Below, one piece after another: positions 1-11,452 of a stretch of DNA of 64,000 nucleotides. Positions within the stretch are counted from its first letter, which is position 1, and the number at the start of each line of letters is the position of its first letter. Both the position numbers and the translations under genes were made by a program. The notes under the pieces were generated by a model. That model saw only the letters and a list, made by a program, of their open reading frames with translations. It did no database searches and was not told where the DNA came from. The stretch is from the NCBI GenBank assembly GCA_037179335.1, contig JAKZHN010000001.1:1922001-1986000 (forward strand), written 5' to 3'. The DNA comes from Cyclaneusma minus. Lineage: Eukaryota; Ascomycota; Leotiomycetes; Marthamycetales; Marthamycetaceae.

Positions 1-794
1 TGATCTGTCAAGTTGGCAAAAGCTAGCTGTGCTTATATCTATACAAGTTTAAAACATCGCTTGATCGTTTTGTTGCACGTCGATGAAGAAATGATGTCGT
101 ATATCAATATGATCCAATTTTTTTCTACATCACAGATACCGTGGTCTCGTATTTTATTTGTTAGCAGAATTGCGAGTTACTTAGGTAACATATCACGTGC
201 AATTGATACTTGCAAGTAGGGGCCAGTGGCTGAAGTCGGAGTTCCGAGTATGGGGGATGACATCGGCATTCGATTCATCTCCTGAGATAATAATGTATAA
301 GCGAAAGATATCTCCCCATGCTAGCAACTTGCTGGGCTAGAAAAGTTGCGGCCTCGCTTTGTAATCTGAAGACCCGCAGGTTTCCGGGGTCTTCTTCCTC
401 CTGTTTCAGGGGGCTTGCCTCCCAGTCTCTGATTCATCTCATGACCCGCTGCCCCAGAATTCCCAGAAACGCCATATCGCTATGCCGCCATGCCGCCATG
501 CTGCCGTACCCCCATTTATGACCGACCATCTTCCCCTTTTCCTGCGCCCCGGTCGATTCATAACCCATTCGTTCTCGTCTTCGGACAGATGTGCGATGCA
601 GAACGAATATCGCGATGGCGGTGGCCACTATCCCACCGGCTACAACGTGAACGCGGAGGATGGCCATCTTTCAGGAGGGAATCTGCCGAGAAACTGGCGA
701 AGGCGGAGGAGTGAAACAACGAACTTCCCCTTTTCCTGCGCCCCGGTCGATTCCTAACCCATTCTAGGAAAAAGGAAAAAAAGGAAAGCTCCCA
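1..794. other. Intergenic left edge, no supported gene
   Basis: Only short overlapping frames without family resemblance are present. The stretch contains a 41-bp direct repeat (listed separately) and a run of ATGCCGCC-like units around 482-505. It lies downstream of the minus-strand gene that ends at 795. Confidence 0.5.
530..764. repeat. 41-bp direct repeat pair
   Basis: Bases 530-570 and 724-764 are the same 41-bp segment (beginning CTTCCCCTTTTCCTGCGCCC) with a single visible mismatch (A versus C near the 3' part). The copies are 194 bp apart in the same orientation. Near-identity suggests a recent local duplication. No coding function is evident. Confidence 0.8.
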
Positions 795-1909
795 TCAAGC
801 CGTCAAAATATGGCTAAAATGCCCCGGCACTCTCAATCTACACTTCTCACAATCCGCCCTATAGCCCATACTGAAGCTTTTCTTCCCGCTCCAACTCCCC
901 GTAGCCGCAGTATCCATCTCGCTATCCCACCTCCTCATACTATGTCTTCCCCTAGCATGGCTTTTCTTCGGCGGAGATGTGATCTGTACCGTAGGCACCG
1001 TGACCGGCTCTGTCTCCATACAGTTCTCATCTGGCATCCCCTCTTGATAGCTGGGAGGTGTCTGTACGACCATTGGACTGTATGCGTAGTCTTGTTGTTG
1101 TCGCTGGACATGAGAGGAATAGGATGAGTAGGATGGGGAATCCATCTGCATATCGCTAACGCCCTCGGATAACAAGACGCTGGGACTGTTCTCGCCTTCG
1201 GAAATTGGCGAAGGAAGGCGCCGGTGGTCCCGGGTATTGATCAAACCCAGATGCGCGCCTCGCCCTCCTTGCATGTTGTTCAAGTTCAGTCGATTTGGTA
1301 TATTAGTTCCGGGACGGAAGAATTGCGCATGGATTGGCGTAGGGATTCGCGCGGAGAGTGTGTTTGGTAAGGGGGAGAGTTGGTCAGGTTGGAAGGGGCC
1401 GGGGGCGAGATAGGGGGTGCCGGAGTTGAAGGAGTCGGAGGTAGAGATGTCCATCATGTCGAGGTCGTCGCTGTGGTAGATGGGGGAGGGAGAGGGTTGG
1501 CTGCTTTGTACGACGGTTGAGGAGGGGGATGAGGACCAGGCGGAGAAGATGGTTTTGGGACCGGAGGTATGGGTGTTGATGGGTTCGGGGAAGGAGGGGA
1601 TGTCTTCGGGGTCGGAGTCTATGGGTGTGATTGTGTCTGCTTGTGCTGTGGCGGGGAATGTTGGTTCGATGGTGGGGTTGACCCTGAGTAGTGAGGGTCG
1701 ATTTTGGCCAGGTGAAGGTGGTGAGGATCGGAAGGGGAGGGATGGCATGTGCTTTTTCTGGGGAGTGTTAGGGTAGGGAAATAGTGATGTGGACGGAGGT
1801 TGGAGAAGCTCACGGAGCGGTGTTGCCCAAAGCCTTCCACGACATCTTCGTCATCTGGTTCCCTTCGTCTCTTCATCCCTCCCATGTGCCATTCTTGCGC
1901 CATGATCAT
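795..1909 (-). CDS. Conserved-looking hypothetical protein, Ser/Pro-rich
   Basis: Two exons fit: 1909-1814 and 1757-795, joined over a 56-nt intron with a GTGAGC donor, a CTAAC branch site and a CCCCAG acceptor, phase 0, giving 352 residues. I do not recognise the family. The protein starts with a short charged segment containing KRRREPDDED, then a long low-complexity Ser/Pro/Thr stretch typical of disordered fungal regulatory proteins. It ends with a compact Cys/Arg/His tail (GYRADCEKCRLRVPGHFSHI) whose CxxC pair and later His could be a small metal-binding or docking motif. No signal peptide or membrane segment is seen. A further non-coding 5' exon is possible. The ordered tail is the part most worth searching. 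Confidence 0.6.
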
Positions 1910-3013
1910 ACTGGTGTTGCTGCAAAAGTGAGGGCGAGTCGTTTTCTTCGGGTTCCGTGGGTAATATGTGTAGCCGTCCTGGAATTCTTCTAGAGAGCGC
2001 TTTCTTTGAAGGCGTAGTGTTGAAGATGCTCGTCGGTAGTAGAAGGCTGGGAAGAGGCTTCCCAGGATTCACAGCAGGTCTATATAGCTGACGACATAGA
2101 TGCCGCCCAGATTCCAGACGAGCGGCACAAAGCGGTCGTGCGGTTTCATGGCTGCTTCACGATCTTCGCCTGTGGATGGGTGGTGGTGTTTTGGATTGTG
2201 AAGATTCCCGGTCGTTAATGGTCGGAGTTAAGCGGTTGCCAGCCTGCTGAGACGAGACCGAGGACCCGGTTTCGTCTGTGCGGGCCGTGCCTGGATTTAG
2301 CGCCTCCACTTTGTTACAATTCTGGTTAGCGCCTTCTACTTATATAAGCTTAAGCTCGATGGCAAAGATGTGCCCATCGTTTCTATCTTCAATGGCATGC
2401 TCCTCGAGTCTTGAGTCTTCGATCTTCGAGTAAAGGCACGGTATTTTTATTTTTAGTCCCTTCATTAGTCGATTCGGGAAGCGTCGGTAACTCGTATCAA
2501 CGGGGGAACAGAGATTGAAGAAGAGGCAATGATGTTCTCTTCAGTTGGAAGTCAGTTAATTCCAGAAAATCAGATTGCTGATAGTTGACAGCAAGGGCAG
2601 AGTGCCAAAGACTTATACTCTCCGGGAATCGACAAGTTTAGACGGCGGCATATAAGGTTCTTTTCCGTAAAAAGCAAAAGGAAATGAAATGGAGGGTTGA
2701 GAAGCAGGTGGATATGTGGCTTTTCAAGGGTCTTTCAGCTGTCGACGGAGGTGTATACGAAGGGAAGGGATGTCTTATTCGTCGCCTGTGATTGGACAGC
2801 GGACTCCGACCACCGGCATCTTCACTTGGCCGTTTTACCCCACCAACCGCGTCCTCACTCTGTGCTTTCGCATCCGCTGAGAATTCGCAGAACTCGTCAC
2901 TTTTGCCTAAATACCCTCTCCCTCACCTCCCTTAACCTTCAAGACTCAATCTACAAGACTCTCTGAAACCTCTACTTGCGTCTCTCTGCGACAAAGCCTC
3001 GCGACTTTTCAAC
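1910..3013. promoter_or_regulatory. Divergent upstream region of two genes
   Basis: This is shared upstream DNA of the minus-strand hypothetical gene and the plus-strand DAHP synthase gene. Bases 2860-3010 are pyrimidine-rich and C-rich just before the ATG at 3014, as is common in fungal core promoters and leaders. An inverted CCAAT sequence (GATTGG) lies near 2790. No gene is supported. Confidence 0.4.
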
Positions 3014-4242
3014 ATGCCTTCTCTCGACATTCAGCCCGAGGTCGCCGATGACACTCGCAGTATGTACAAACCAACTCCTCTCGTGCGACGATACTAAGTC
3101 CCCTTCCAGTCATCGGCCAAGACCCTCTCATCCAACCCGCCCTCCTCGTCGAGGAAATTCCCCTTACCAAGAAAGCCCTCCACACCGTCATCAAAGGCCG
3201 CAATGAAGCCATCGAAGTCGTCATGGGGAAAGACGACCGTCTGCTCGTCGTCTGCGGCCCCTGCTCTATCCACGACCCCGCCACTGCCATCGAGTACTGC
3301 GAGCGTCTGACCGCACTCTCCGAGAAGCTCTCCGGCGACCTTCTAATCATTATGCGCGCCTATCTCGAGAAGCCCCGGACAACCGTCGGCTGGAAGGGAT
3401 TGATCAACGACCCTGATATCGACGAGACTTACAAGATCAACAAGGGCCTGCGACTCAGCCGGAAACTCTTCTGCGACCTGACGAACGCCGGTATGCCAAT
3501 TGCCACCGAGATGCTCGACACTATCTCTCCTCAGTTCCTCGCAGACTGCATTTCGCTCGGTGCTATCGGCGCTCGTACTACGGAGTCGCAATTGCACCGC
3601 GAGCTGGCTTCTGGTCTTTCGTTCCCTGTTGGCTTCAAGAACGGCACTGATGGGAGCTTGACGGTTGCTATTGATGCCATTGGATCGGCGAGTTCGAAAC
3701 ACCACTTCATGGGCGTGACGAAGCAGGGTTTGGCGGCTATCATGCGGACGAGTGGAAATGAGCACGGCTTCATCATCCTGAGAGGTGGCACTAAGGGTAC
3801 CAACTTTGATGCTGAGAGCGTGAAGGCGACGAAGGAGACGTTGGAGAAGAAGGGTCAGAAACAGGCTATCATGATTGACTGCTCGCACGGTACGTACCTG
3901 TCCCAATCAATTTATGCCATTTCTCTTTTTTACGAAAATTAATGCTAATTTGGGCGACATTCAGGTAACTCCAACAAGAACCACAAGAACCAACCCAAGG
4001 TCGCCGAGGTCGTTGCCGAGCAGCTCTGTGCAGGCGAGACTTCCATCATCGGTGTTATGATCGAGTCCAATATCAACGAGGGCAACCAGAAGGTCCCACC
4101 TGAGGGACCTTCTGGTCTCAAGAAGGGTGTCAGCATCACTGATGCTTGCATCCACTGGGAGGATACCGTTGCCGTTCTTGAGAACCTCGCTGATGCCGTC
4201 AGGCAGCGAAGAAATGTCGTGAAGAAGAATGGCCATGCTTAA
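3014..4242 (+). CDS. 3-deoxy-7-phosphoheptulonate (DAHP) synthase, class I
   Basis: Catalyses condensation of phosphoenolpyruvate with erythrose 4-phosphate, the first committed step of the shikimate pathway, in the cytosol. Exons are 3014-3059, 3110-3889 and 3965-4242 (GTATGT and GTACGT donors), giving 367 residues, the usual length of yeast ARO3/ARO4-type enzymes. Visible family motifs are VVCGPCSIHDP (about residues 61-71, with the metal-binding Cys of CGPC), GARTTESQLHRELASGL (about 170), GTDGS and HHFMGV, ILRGG, IDCSHGNSNKNH spanning the second intron, and ESNINEGNQ near the C terminus. The first exon is only 15 codons. ARO3-like and ARO4-like paralogues differ in feedback inhibition by Phe or Tyr, and I cannot assign this one from memory. 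The alignment is unbroken, so the gene should be functional. Confidence 0.96.
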
Positions 4243-5246
4243 AAAGATTTAACACAGAATTTCTCAAGGGGGTTTGCGCGGCATCTTGACTCAATAAAAA
4301 GCCAGGGGCGATCTGGACTGCACATTATGCGAGGTGCATAAAAAGAAACAGAAAAGTCTTTGCTCTCTGCTCTTTCAACACATAACTGCAAGAACGTTGT
4401 GGACTGCGAGGCGTTCAAGGGGATTTGCTGGGTTTCTCCGTCTGGATATGTATAGACGAGCTCATGGCACGCACAACAATCCAGTTCTGCACGTTAGATA
4501 CTTCACAACAAAAGATCTGATGCTCGTCTGCCTCGAATCCTCGGTGTTTTCAATGCTTGTGCCCCTGACTCGATCGCATGCTTACCACTTCTTTTGGATC
4601 TTCTGCCGTGCCCCTGGAGGTACGGCCCTGTTGAATGAAATTTTGCTCGAAAGCTCTTCCAAGACGTTTACGAAACCGCAGAATGTCAAGGCACTCCAGG
4701 CCAATTATGTGGCCTTGGTTGAGCCAGTCACATGTGCCAACACTTTTAACCGTTCTATAAAAGGACCACCGACCCTTCCTTTTAAAAGCAGAAAAGCTTG
4801 TCATAAATGCATTTTGCATTTTCGTAAGAAGCCCAAGCTTTGCAACCTGCTCAGCTGCTATAGGAATCGACTTGCTGACTATTTTGCCTTATAACTACCT
4901 TGCCTTATAAAGTGTATTTTGATTTTCGACTCTTTGAAAAACGCACACAGCTCTATATCGATTCTTCCGACAGCTGGTTCCAGGGAGCGGCGGTGGGTAG
5001 CGTTATACGACAATGGCACGCTGGCTTCGGGAATTGGTCTGCCGCTCACGGGAAGATGCTCCTGATCTCCTGCTGTCTTTTACAAAGTCGCGTGCCCAAG
5101 AGTCCTGAATATAGTTCTATAAGTAGGGGGCATAGCCAGATGTGGGATTTTACCTGGACATCAAGTATTCTTCCCACGACCGCCAGACATGCCCGGGGCC
5201 CCCGCACCCCTCGCCACCCCCTGAACGGACTCTCAACATGCCTTCT
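4243..5246. other. Intergenic region with a dispersed repeat relic
   Basis: This is downstream DNA of the DAHP synthase and OYE genes, which converge here. An open frame of 186 codons (4334-4894) crosses it but has no protein resemblance and overlaps the repeat at 4684-4774, so it is not taken as a gene. TATA-like stretches (TTCTATAAAA at about 4753 and TTCTATAAGT near 5116) may come from repeat promoters. Confidence 0.5.
4684..4774 (+). repeat. Dispersed repeat, copy 1
   Basis: About 90 bp that match, in inverted orientation, the segment at 46528-46618. Shared blocks include CAAGGCACTCCAG, ATGTGGCCTT, CACATGTGCCAACACTT and AACCGTTCTATAAAAG. The TATA-like ATAAAAG at the end suggests part of a promoter-bearing mobile element, for example a solo-LTR remnant, but no boundaries or target duplications are visible. 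Confidence 0.7.
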
Positions 5247-6778
5247 CTAATTCGACAACTTACTCGTCCCCTCCGCCTCTCCCTCCCCATAAACAATCTT
5301 CCCGTCCACAATCCTCCCCGCCTTCTCCAATTCCGCCCAGGTCTTGTAATCCGTGTATCCGACCTCGCGATCCTCAAACGGGCCGTAAAATCTGCTTCTG
5401 TCGTATTTGGACAATTCCTTGCCTTCCTGCAGGCGCTCGACCAGATCTGGTGTGGAGAGATAGTAGCGACCGATGGCAAAGGCATCGTAGCTGCCGCTCT
5501 CGAGCACGCCCCAGATGTTGGAGTCGTTCCAGCCGCCGGCGGTGAGGAAGGGCGTAGGGGGCTTGTCGGTCGAGGAGAATATTTCGCGGAAGAGCGAGAG
5601 GGTTTTGTCGGGGAGGTTCCAGGATGCTAGGACTGTACGGAAATCGATGTGGTTAGTTGCCGAATTTTCAAGTTCCAGCGAAAGCCCCCTGCGCTCGGAG
5701 CTAGAAAGCAGAGAATGCAAGTCCTTTTGCTTTCGTCGTGAAGGGGAAACGGAGGGAACGACATGTGAGGGGGGACAGGGGCGTGACAAGAGCAGAACTC
5801 ACATTTATCCTTCTCCTCCACCGAATGCAACTGCTCGTACCGCGGCTCGATAAAATGCACATAGCTCAACCTCCACCTCCTCCTAATCTCCTTACACAAA
5901 AACCCCCACGTCTCCACCCTCTGTTCTCCCCTCGCCTGATTGTACAATCCAAACGGCGTCAGCCTAATCCCAACCCTATCTTCCCCAATAGCATCCACCA
6001 GCGCCTCAATAAGCTCTAATACAAATCTGCATCGCTTTTCGGGTGTTCCACCATATTCATCACTCCGCGTATTGATATTCGACGACAGAAATTGCTCCGG
6101 TAAGTATCCGTTCCCGCCGTGTATTTCAATACCGTCGAATCCGCACTCGTTCACGGCAAGCTTGGCACAACGCACGTAGTCGTTTATCTGCCGCTTGATA
6201 CCTTCATGGTCCAGTGCAGTAGGTGGAAAATCTCGGTACTTGACTTGTTGTGTGGTGCCTGGGGGCGGATAGGGATATACCTCGCCGCCCTCATACGGCG
6301 TTGCTGACGCACTCACAGTCGGCATTCCCGTCCAGTGAGGAATCGATGCTCGTCCTGCATGCCAAATTTGTGCGTAGAAAATTCCGCCGGCGTTGTGTAC
6401 GCCTGAGACAACATCTTTCCAGCCGGAGACTTGAGAGGGGTGGAAGAGTCCGGGAACGCCGGGCATGATGGATTCGAGGGAGGGTGGGATTCCTTCGCTG
6501 ATTAGGAGGCCGCCGGCGGTGGTGCGCTGGACGTAGTATTTGGTAACGAGGGAGTCGGGATACCAGATTCTGTTGGGTTCGGCGTCTGAGGATGGAGTCT
6601 CTGAGGAGCCGGTGCCCCGAGATATGGAGGGAACAGAGGCATTGAGCGGGAGGCCACGGTTGCGGGTGAGAGGGGCGAGGATGACACGGTGGGAGAGAGT
6701 GATTTTGCCGTTTGCGATTGTGAGAGGTTCGAATACTTTGGAGGCAGTGCCTTTAGGAGCTTCGGCATGGGGAGACAT
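5247..6778 (-). CDS. Old Yellow Enzyme family NADH:flavin oxidoreductase
   Basis: An FMN-dependent ene-reductase of the OYE family, reducing activated C=C bonds of enones or related compounds. The in vivo substrate is unknown. Exons are 6778-5803 and 5632-5247 with a 170-nt intron (GTGAGT...TACAG), giving 453 residues. Seen: N-terminal FEPLTIANGKITLSHRVILAPLTR, the GGLLISEG strand, QIWHAGR, and the substrate/catalytic HGGNGY at residues 220-225 (His220, Asn223, Tyr225, matching H191/N194/Y196 of yeast OYE). The NTRSDEYGG loop, RLTPFG, and C-terminal AGGW, AIGRYYLSTPDLVERL and SRFYGPF also match. A Ser-rich insertion of roughly 25 residues sits near residues 45-70. No targeting signal is obvious. 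Family assignment is firm. Confidence 0.95.
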
Positions 6779-7762
6779 CGTAGGGTGGATTCAGATGTTC
6801 AATATGCATTGAACCGGTCGAGGAGATCTAAACAACTTGCATAGACAAGAACAAACGCGATTGAAAGCAATCAGAAAAGAGACAAGACGATGACAGAGAT
6901 CTAACAAGAAGAGAAGCTCTCAACCCACGAACGAAGACAGGAAATGAGCTTCGAATAATCTGGAGCACAGATTACTAAACCTACCCGGCAAAAGAGGACC
7001 CTCTTGCAGAAGCTAAGATTTTGGGCGGCCACCAAAGGCAAGCTATGAATCGTAGAAACCCAGCTTCAAACCTTGTTTCCATCCTTCTTATCTCTGTCCT
7101 CTGTCTGGTCCTCCCCATCAGTCCACCTTCAGGACCCCGGGGGTCTGGATGGAGGGGCATCAAGGAACGCGGCGAACATGATGAGGGGAAGAGAAAGGGT
7201 CCTGGGATTTCTCATCGAGATACACATTCTGAGATTGCTAAGCTGTCGTCGAGCTCCGGCGGGGTTTCGTCTTATCGTCGTCACCGCGTGGATCCGACAG
7301 TTGGTGACATCAGTTGACAAACGCGAAGTGGGAGACTGTGGCCGTGGGATGGAGAACCGACCCGCTTCCATGATGAACATAATCGCTGTTCCGATGCTTG
7401 GCGGTTCTCCGAGATACCCGACGCGGATGAAGCTCGGTATGTTCGCCGGTTGGCGAGGCTGTTGATGTTTCTTTCCTGATGACTGAACAGCGGCATGTGA
7501 ATATGCAAGGTAAAAAACAATGAATTTTGGAGTTCGACAAGCGTTTGTACGAAGTGACAGCTCGAGAAAGTGCCGGTAAAGATGTCTTCAAAATCATTGG
7601 TTGGCTTCCGTCTCCCCACGTCGGCTTCCAGCAATGCTCGCAGCTCCATTGTATCATGATGATTACGAGAATTTGTATGAAATCCAAAATATATGATGCT
7701 CAGAAGAATTAGATAAAGGGGTTGATCAGCATCGTGAGTAAGACATTCTGATGGAAGCCCAT
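6779..7762. other. Intergenic, no supported gene
   Basis: Upstream DNA of the OYE gene and downstream DNA of the deacetylase gene. Frames of 120-130 codons exist on both strands (for example 7073-7465 plus) but have no domain-like composition, and they overlap one another. I see no repeat or RNA gene. Confidence 0.4.
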
Positions 7763-8998
7763 CTACTTCGTCCCGTTCACAAACTTCTGTTCCGGAACCG
7801 GCTCATGGACAGGCCATCCCTTAGCACCGACCGTCATATTAGGGGCCTCGTGTCTCTTCACACCAGGCGCAAGATATCCCCTCTGGTATGGGAACTTTTC
7901 TCTGAAATGCTCAGCAATCTGTGTCCTCGTAGCAACCCACACACCCTCCTTGGCCGCAATATACTCAACAATCTTCTTGAGCGCTGCAAACCGTGCTGGT
8001 TTACCAATGCAGCGGCAGTGAAGTGCAATAGTCATCATCTTTGGCGTTCCCTCTTCGCCCTCCTCGTATAGCGTATCAAAAGCGCCTTTGACGTGGTCGT
8101 AGAAGTCTGTTGGAGACCCAAAACCTGTTGGGACGTTGAATTTGTAGTCGTTGCAGTCTTAATAGATCAGTCAGTGGGTAGTCCGTTACATGTATATCCT
8201 GGGAGAAATACTTGCCATAAGAGTATGGCACCATCAACATCCCCTCAGGCTTCTCTTCACCCTTCTCAGCAGGCACATCAACCCAATAAGGCAGATCATC
8301 CGCATAACTATCACTCTGCCACACCAACTTGAGCCCCATCTCCTTATACACATCCCAAAGCAACGCATGACTCCTCGAGCTCAAGCGTCCATAATACCAC
8401 CCTTTCGGCGCCTCCCCGCAAATCCTCTGCAGCGTCTCAATCTCCTTCCTGATATAAGCCTTTTCTTGCTCAGCAGGCATGTCTGCATAGTCAATCCATC
8501 GGTAAGCATGACTTGCAACATCGTGACCGTTCTTGACAGACGAGATTCCGACTGCCGGGTTGTCTTCGATGGCTTTGCCGACTGCGTAGAGAGTGTAATT
8601 GAAGTTGTACTTGTTGAAGAGCCGGAAGAGGCGCCAGACGCCGGCGCGGGAGCCGTAGTCGTATTCGGACTCGATGTTGACGGCTCGTTCGCCGATCTTG
8701 GGGGCGCCTCCGGGGGCTTCCCAGAGATGGGTTTCCGAGTGGATGTCACCGTTCAGGACAGTGTGTTCGGCACCCTGAATGGATTAGGAATGCTGAAGTA
8801 TTGGTATATCAGAAGACTTTGATTTACCTCTTCGTAGTTGATGACGAAGGAAACGGCAATCTTGGCACCATTTGGCCATTGAGGGTTGAAAGACTTCTCG
8901 CCGTATCCTACGAGGTCACGGGGGAAGTCATAGTGGTCATCCCACTCGAATTTCTTGATGCTGGAAAGATCGCTTGGAAGATCGTAAGGGGTAGACAT
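7763..8998 (-). CDS. Polysaccharide deacetylase (NodB/PuuE-like)
   Basis: A carbohydrate-esterase-4 type fold protein of the subgroup that includes bacterial PuuE allantoinase and peptidoglycan or chitin deacetylases. It likely hydrolyses an amide or acetamide bond, substrate unknown. Exons are 8998-8828, 8774-8216 and 8157-7763, giving 374 residues. The start is the ATG of MSTPYDLPSDL; an upstream frame has no ATG. Family features are AVSFVINYEEGAE, ESEYDYGSRAGVWRL, NGHDVASHAYRWIDY (metal-site region), GWYYGR, and MLMVPYSYDCNDYKF followed by the C-terminal HCRCIGKPARF segment. No signal peptide is seen, so it is probably cytosolic, unlike secreted chitin deacetylases. The second intron needs a GC-AG donor (TATG|GCAAGT); the nearby GT would break the frame. 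It is divergent from an amidase gene, which would suit amide catabolism. Confidence 0.9.
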
Positions 8999-9731
8999 CT
9001 TCGCAGATATGATGGCAGCGCAAAGGAGAAGGGGTCTGCAAATACGCGATCGACGAGAAAAAGGATCAAGACTAAGGAGAGAGTTCAATGCAAATAAGGC
9101 GTTTTTAACCTACCTCTCCAATCCAACAACGCCATACACGTGTTCAACAGCATCGACTCACCTCTTACCATTAGAAGGATCATGACCAATGGCAAATCGT
9201 ACTAAAATCGTACCATCAACAGCCATGATCGTCAGTTCATCGCCCTTCTGCTGAAGTAGTTCATCTCTTCCGGTCCAGATGCAACCACACTCTTCGGAGA
9301 TAGATGGTCAGAAGTGCCAGAAATCGGATTACCATCAACTTTCAACACATCGGCGGGGTAATAGTTGAGGGAGGCGATAAGGCCGAAGGGGAAATCTGAT
9401 ATCGACAGCTGCCAGGGCGAAAGAAGCCAGCTATCGCGCTGCGCCGACTCGCTGAGACGTCGCCGATCAGCGGCCGGCATCATCTCCATGTTTTCGGAAT
9501 CGGACAACCCCTGCAACGAGTGCTGGCGGGGGACTGCCGTGTGGAAATAGGAATCGATGTCGATGCTGGGCAGCCAGTCTAGCGAGATCAAAGGGGCGGC
9601 ATCTTCCTGTCAAAAGTTGAAATAAGAAGAGTTGTGGGAATTGAGTGAAGTTTTGAAGGTTGAGTGAAGATCTCGAAGCCTGGAGGTCCCCGAAAAGGTT
9701 AGCGGCTCGTGTTGTCGCCTCAAATATCAGG
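8999..9731. promoter_or_regulatory. Region between divergent deacetylase and amidase genes
   Basis: It would contain both promoters if the amidase begins near 9732. It also holds the weak minus-strand frame 9232-9591 listed next. No further element is recognisable. Confidence 0.35.
9232..9601 (-). CDS. Possible small gene or gene fragment
   Basis: A minus-strand frame of about 120 codons lies behind a plausible acceptor (TTTTGACAG, at about 9610). It contains ordered-looking stretches such as LISLDWLPSIDIDSYF and SWLLSPWQLSISDFPFGLIASLNYY, and ends with a stop at 9232. No start codon upstream can be joined with confidence and no family is recognised. It could be an exon of a lost gene or a chance frame. 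Its position between two divergent genes argues for caution. Confidence 0.25.
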
Positions 9732-11452
9732 ATGTCGGTCCTCTTCACCAACATCAGCGAGCAAGTTCATCCCGTTCATCTCCACGACAGCAAGCAAGAC
9801 ATTAACAGCCATCTAGGAAAAATCCTGTCACTCCCGAGGTGGTCAAATCAACATACGACAAACTCGGTTTCCAATTGACAGATGAAGAAACAACCGACTT
9901 CACTAAGCTCCTAGCCGCCGTCCACGACATTGCCGAGTCCGTCGATTCGTTAGAAGACTACCATCCTCCCACCGATCTCGCCCGATTTCCTCGCAAAGAC
10001 GTCCACCATCCCTCCCTCGAAGAAAATACCCTCGGTCATGCCTGGTCATACAAGTTTTCCATCAAGGATACCGAAGGGATTAAGGGCCCCTTGACGGGCA
10101 AAACGCTATGTTTGAAAGATAACATCTGCGTGGCCGGCGTGCCACAAGTCCTAGGAACCGAAATCCTTGACCCCTGGACCCCAGAAGCTGATGCGACATG
10201 TGTACGATGGGCTCTGGAGTCCGGTGTTGAGGTTGTTGGTACTGCGACTTGCGAGAATTGGTGCCAATCAACTTCTTCAAACACAAGTGCCCAAGGCACT
10301 ATCCACAATCCTCATGCCGAGGGCTATTCTGCTGGTGGCAGTACCTCGGGAGCTGCTGCTATTGTTGGTGGTGGGTATGCTGATCTGGCTATAGGAGCCG
10401 ATCAGGGTGGCTCAATCCGAGTACCTGCTGCTTTGTGTGGGATTGTCGGATTGAAGCCAACGCATGGCCTGGTTCCCTACACCGGCATGGCAAGCAATGA
10501 CGCTATCAATGACCACGCAGGACCTATGGCCCGAAGCGTTCTCGAGACCGCCCAACTACTCGATGCCATCAGTGGATACGACGGCATCGACGACCGCGGT
10601 CTTGGTGCCCCGAAACACGGCAGCACGTCCTACGCTCTCGACCTCGTCAACTCTTCCAAAGACCTCAAAGGCTTCAAAGTCGGAGTCCTGACAGAAGCCT
10701 ACGATATGGCCACCGTAACGTCTTCTATGAAATCAGCCGTCCTCGCCGCTGCTCATAAGTTCTCTGAGCTGGGTGCAACGGTCGAAGAAGTCTCCGTCCC
10801 ACTGCACCCACTCGGAAACGCGATCTGGACCATCGAGCAACGCATCTCCGGCTCCCTCACGCTCCGCGGTTTTCAAGCCGGGCGTCGCGTGTACGGTCTC
10901 TCCGGTCTCGAAGCCGCTCGCCACCCGTGGACACAATCGCGTTTTGAAAAGTGCTACCCAACCACCAAAAACGTGTTGGGGAATGGCACGTACCTGATTG
11001 AGAAATTCCCCGGACTGTATCCCAAGATTTTAAACTTGGGGCGTAAGCTGCGCGATGCTTATGAAGAGAAGTTTAAGGAATATGATGTGCTGATTTTGCC
11101 TACGACGAGTTTTGTGGCGAAGAAGCATGCGCCGAGGATGGGCGAGAAGGGTCCAATTGAGACGATGAAACCGACTATTGGGCTGACGGCTAATACGGTG
11201 CAGTTTGATGCTACTGGACAGCCGGCGATGAGTTTGCCGGTTGGGTGGTTGCCAGCGGAGGAGGACGAAAGCGTGCTTTTGCCGGTGGGGATGCAGATTG
11301 TGGGTGGGCTATGGCAGGATGGGAAGGTTTTGAGGGCTGGCTATGCTTGGGAGAGGGCCTTTGATTGGAAGAAGATTGGGCTGAAGGAGGAGAAGAAGGA
11401 GGGCGTGGAGGGGGCGACGGAGAAGCTGGCTGCTGTTACAGCTGAGTCTTAG
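9732..11452 (+). CDS. Amidase-signature family hydrolase
   Basis: Amidase-signature (AS) enzyme hydrolysing amide bonds with a Ser-cisSer-Lys triad. The frame 9809-11452 is unbroken but its first codons have no ATG. The body begins behind an AG near 9808, so a short first exon is needed; one possibility is ATG 9732 to 9764, joined over a 44-nt intron with a weak GTTCAT donor. Counting from the GTG at 9839, the catalytic Lys is in CLKDNI (about 93), the cis-Ser in GGSTSGAA (about 170) and the nucleophile Ser in GADQGGSIRVPA (about 192). The later GLKPTHGLVPYTG and GPMARSV blocks are also typical. The C terminus is Glu/Lys-rich. No signal peptide is evident. Family assignment is strong; the 5' end and substrate are not settled. 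Confidence 0.88.

Noticed and set aside
3343..3906. 187-codon minus-strand frame
   Set aside because: It is exactly antisense to DAHP synthase exon 2, whose motifs and splicing are clear; a GC-rich shadow frame.
4334..4894. 186-codon plus-strand frame after the DAHP synthase gene
   Set aside because: It overlaps a dispersed repeat found inverted at 46.5 kb, has no domain character, and the other repeat copy translates to a similar string only because the DNA is shared.
8190..8822. 210-codon plus-strand frame
   Set aside because: Antisense to the deacetylase gene, crosses its introns without change in character.
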